Positions 4,788 to 5,798 of a stretch of 5,798 nt of DNA are shown here, piece after piece. The notes under the pieces are model-generated. The model saw only the letters and a program-made list of their open reading frames with translations, was not told where the DNA came from and ran no database searches. How positions within the stretch are numbered: position 1 is the stretch's first letter; every line of letters begins with the position of its first letter. Origin of the DNA: Pseudomonadota bacterium (GTDB lineage Bacteria; Pseudomonadota; Alphaproteobacteria; Acetobacterales; Acetobacteraceae); NCBI GenBank assembly GCA_023390705.1, contig JAEWCI010000592.1, positions 1-5,798 on the forward strand, in the 5' to 3' direction. The position numbers and the translations under genes were made by a program.

Positions 4788-5798
4788 TCAGCGGGGTGGC
4801 AGGCGGGGCCAGACCCGTTCGGGCGCGGAAAGCCCACGCCAGGCAAGCGGCAGCAGCAGCCCGAGCGCCAGCCCCAAGGCGCCCCGCAGCACCGCGGGGT
4901 CCAAGGCACCAACACGGTCGCGCGCCCGCGCGTCGAAGCGCCCATGTACGCCGTGGTCGCCGGGGAGTGGTGCCAGCAGGTTGTCCGGCCGGTCCGGCGG
5001 CTCGGGCTTCGTCGTCATCTGTCCGCTGTAGCCCTTGCGGGCCAGCAGCCGGTCCAACAGGCCAGGGGCCAGCATGGTGCCGAGGATGGCCTGCACCGAC
5101 GGCCCGCCGACCCACAGCTCCCGCGGCGCCGTCAGGGCCGCCTGGACGATGCGCTCCGCCACGGGTTCCGGCTGGTGTATGGGCGGCACGGGCTGGGCGC
5201 GGCGCGGCATGTGGCTGCGCGCCCAGTCGAATTGCGGCGTGTTCACCGCTGGCAGTTGCACCATGGTCAGGCGGATGCGGCTGTTCTCATGCCGCAATTC
5301 ACATCGCAGGGAGTCGGTGAAGCCGCGGATCGCGAATTTGGCGGCGCAATAGGCCGATTGCAGCGGAATGGCGCGATAGGCGAGGGCGGACCCGACCTGG
5401 ACGATGGTGCCGGTGCCGCGTGGCCGCATGTGCCGCAGCGCCGCCAGGGTGCCATGCACATAGCCGAGATAGGTCACCTCGGTCACCCGGCGGAATTCCT
5501 CCGGCGTCATGGACTGCACCGGCGCGAAGACCGTCGCCATGGCGCAATTCACCCAGGTGCCGATGCCACCGAGCTCCGCCGCCGCACGCTCGGCCGCAGC
5601 AAAGACTGCCGCGGAGTCCGCCATGTCCGCCGGCAGGGCGAGAGCCTGCGGGGAACCCGCCGCCTCCGCCTCCCTCCAGGCCGCCTCCAGCCCCTCCTTC
5701 CCACGGGCGATCAGGGCGAGACGGGCGCCGCGGCGCGCAAAGGCCAGTGCGGTGGCACGCCCCACGCCAGCGGATGCGCCGGTGACCACCACGGCCCC
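4788..5798 (-). CDS. Short-chain dehydrogenase/reductase (SDR) with C-terminal extension, N-terminus cut off
   Basis: An NAD(P)-dependent oxidoreductase of the classical SDR type; substrate unknown. The frame stays open to the right edge. The first possible start, GTG 5792, lies inside the first beta strand (GAVVVTG), so the true start is beyond the window. Counting from that GTG, the nucleotide-binding TGASAGVG is at 4-11, Asp56 follows a PAD motif, and Asn82 in WVNCAMA replaces the usual NNAG. Ser135, Tyr148 and Lys152 (YCAAK) form the catalytic triad. The fourth tetrad residue, usually Asn in VNxxG, is Thr107 in EVTYLG. Beyond the Rossmann core (about 1-250) there is a tail with GYSGQMT, PPDRPDNL and PLPGDHGVHGRFD, then a hydrophobic segment (about 303-318) that could be a membrane anchor. 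This tail is seen in a subgroup of SDRs as I recall. It is transcribed toward the denitrification-type array and is probably unrelated to it. Confidence 0.93.
   Translation of the reverse strand, partial: GAVVVTGASAGVGRATALAFARRGARLALIARGKEGLEAAWREAEAAGSPQALALPADMADSAAVFAAAERAAAELGGIGTWVNCAMATVFAPVQSMTPEEFRRVTEVTYLGYVHGTLAALRHMRPRGTGTIVQVGSALAYRAIPLQSAYCAAKFAIRGFTDSLRCELRHENSRIRLTMVQLPAVNTPQFDWARSHMPRRAQPVPPIHQPEPVAERIVQAALTAPRELWVGGPSVQAILGTMLAPGLLDRLLARKGYSGQMTTKPEPPDRPDNLLAPLPGDHGVHGRFDARARDRVGALDPAVLRGALGLALGLLLPLAWRGLSAPERVWPRLPPR

Noticed and set aside
5790..5792. GTG 5792 as the true start of the SDR gene
   Set aside because: The frame stays open upstream and encodes Gly-Ala before it, continuing the first Rossmann strand. 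A start here would remove the beginning of that strand.
1..5798. CRISPR array, tRNA/rRNA gene, insertion sequence or attachment site
   Set aside because: No regular direct repeats, RNA-gene landmarks, transposase motifs or terminal inverted repeats were seen. Coding density leaves only the 46- and 57-base gaps.

Overview
The window is very GC-rich, almost fully coding, and reads as bacterial accessory chromosome. High GC with G/C-ending codons and the family content suggest an alphaproteobacterium, perhaps Acetobacteraceae (Roseomonas-like). That placement is inference; no rRNA or other taxonomic marker is present.

Layout: six genes run left to right in one tight array. They are the 3' part of a parvulin-type peptidyl-prolyl isomerase (1-620), a hemerythrin-like HHE protein (628-1137), the molybdenum insertase MoeA (1151-2407), a beta-class carbonic anhydrase (2418-3131), the heme/copper membrane protein NnrS (3128-4333) and a small carboxymuconolactone-decarboxylase-family protein (4380-4730). 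The gaps are 7, 13, 10, -4 and 46 bases, so this looks like one transcription unit whose promoter lies upstream of the window. A 57-base convergent gap follows (4731-4787), carrying a strong hairpin that probably ends transcription from both sides. A short-chain dehydrogenase/reductase then runs right to left (4788-5798), and its N-terminus is cut off by the window edge.

How the genes fit together: a NifM-like/PpiC parvulin next to molybdenum-cofactor genes is typical of the downstream end of respiratory nitrate reductase (narGHJI) operons. MoeA would supply molybdenum cofactor to NarG and the parvulin would help enzyme maturation. NnrS and the diiron hemerythrin-like protein would deal with nitric oxide or oxygen, which fits anaerobic nitrogen-oxide respiration. 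The carbonic anhydrase and the small CMD-family protein are the least expected members. The nar genes themselves are not in the window, so this assignment rests on the company the genes keep.

No transposase, integrase, tRNA, rRNA, CRISPR array or riboswitch is visible. I see no clear evidence of a wholly new system. The points most worth checking are the carbonic anhydrase coupled to nnrS, the CMD-family protein without its redox cysteines, and the SDR with a changed catalytic tetrad and a membrane-like C-terminal tail.
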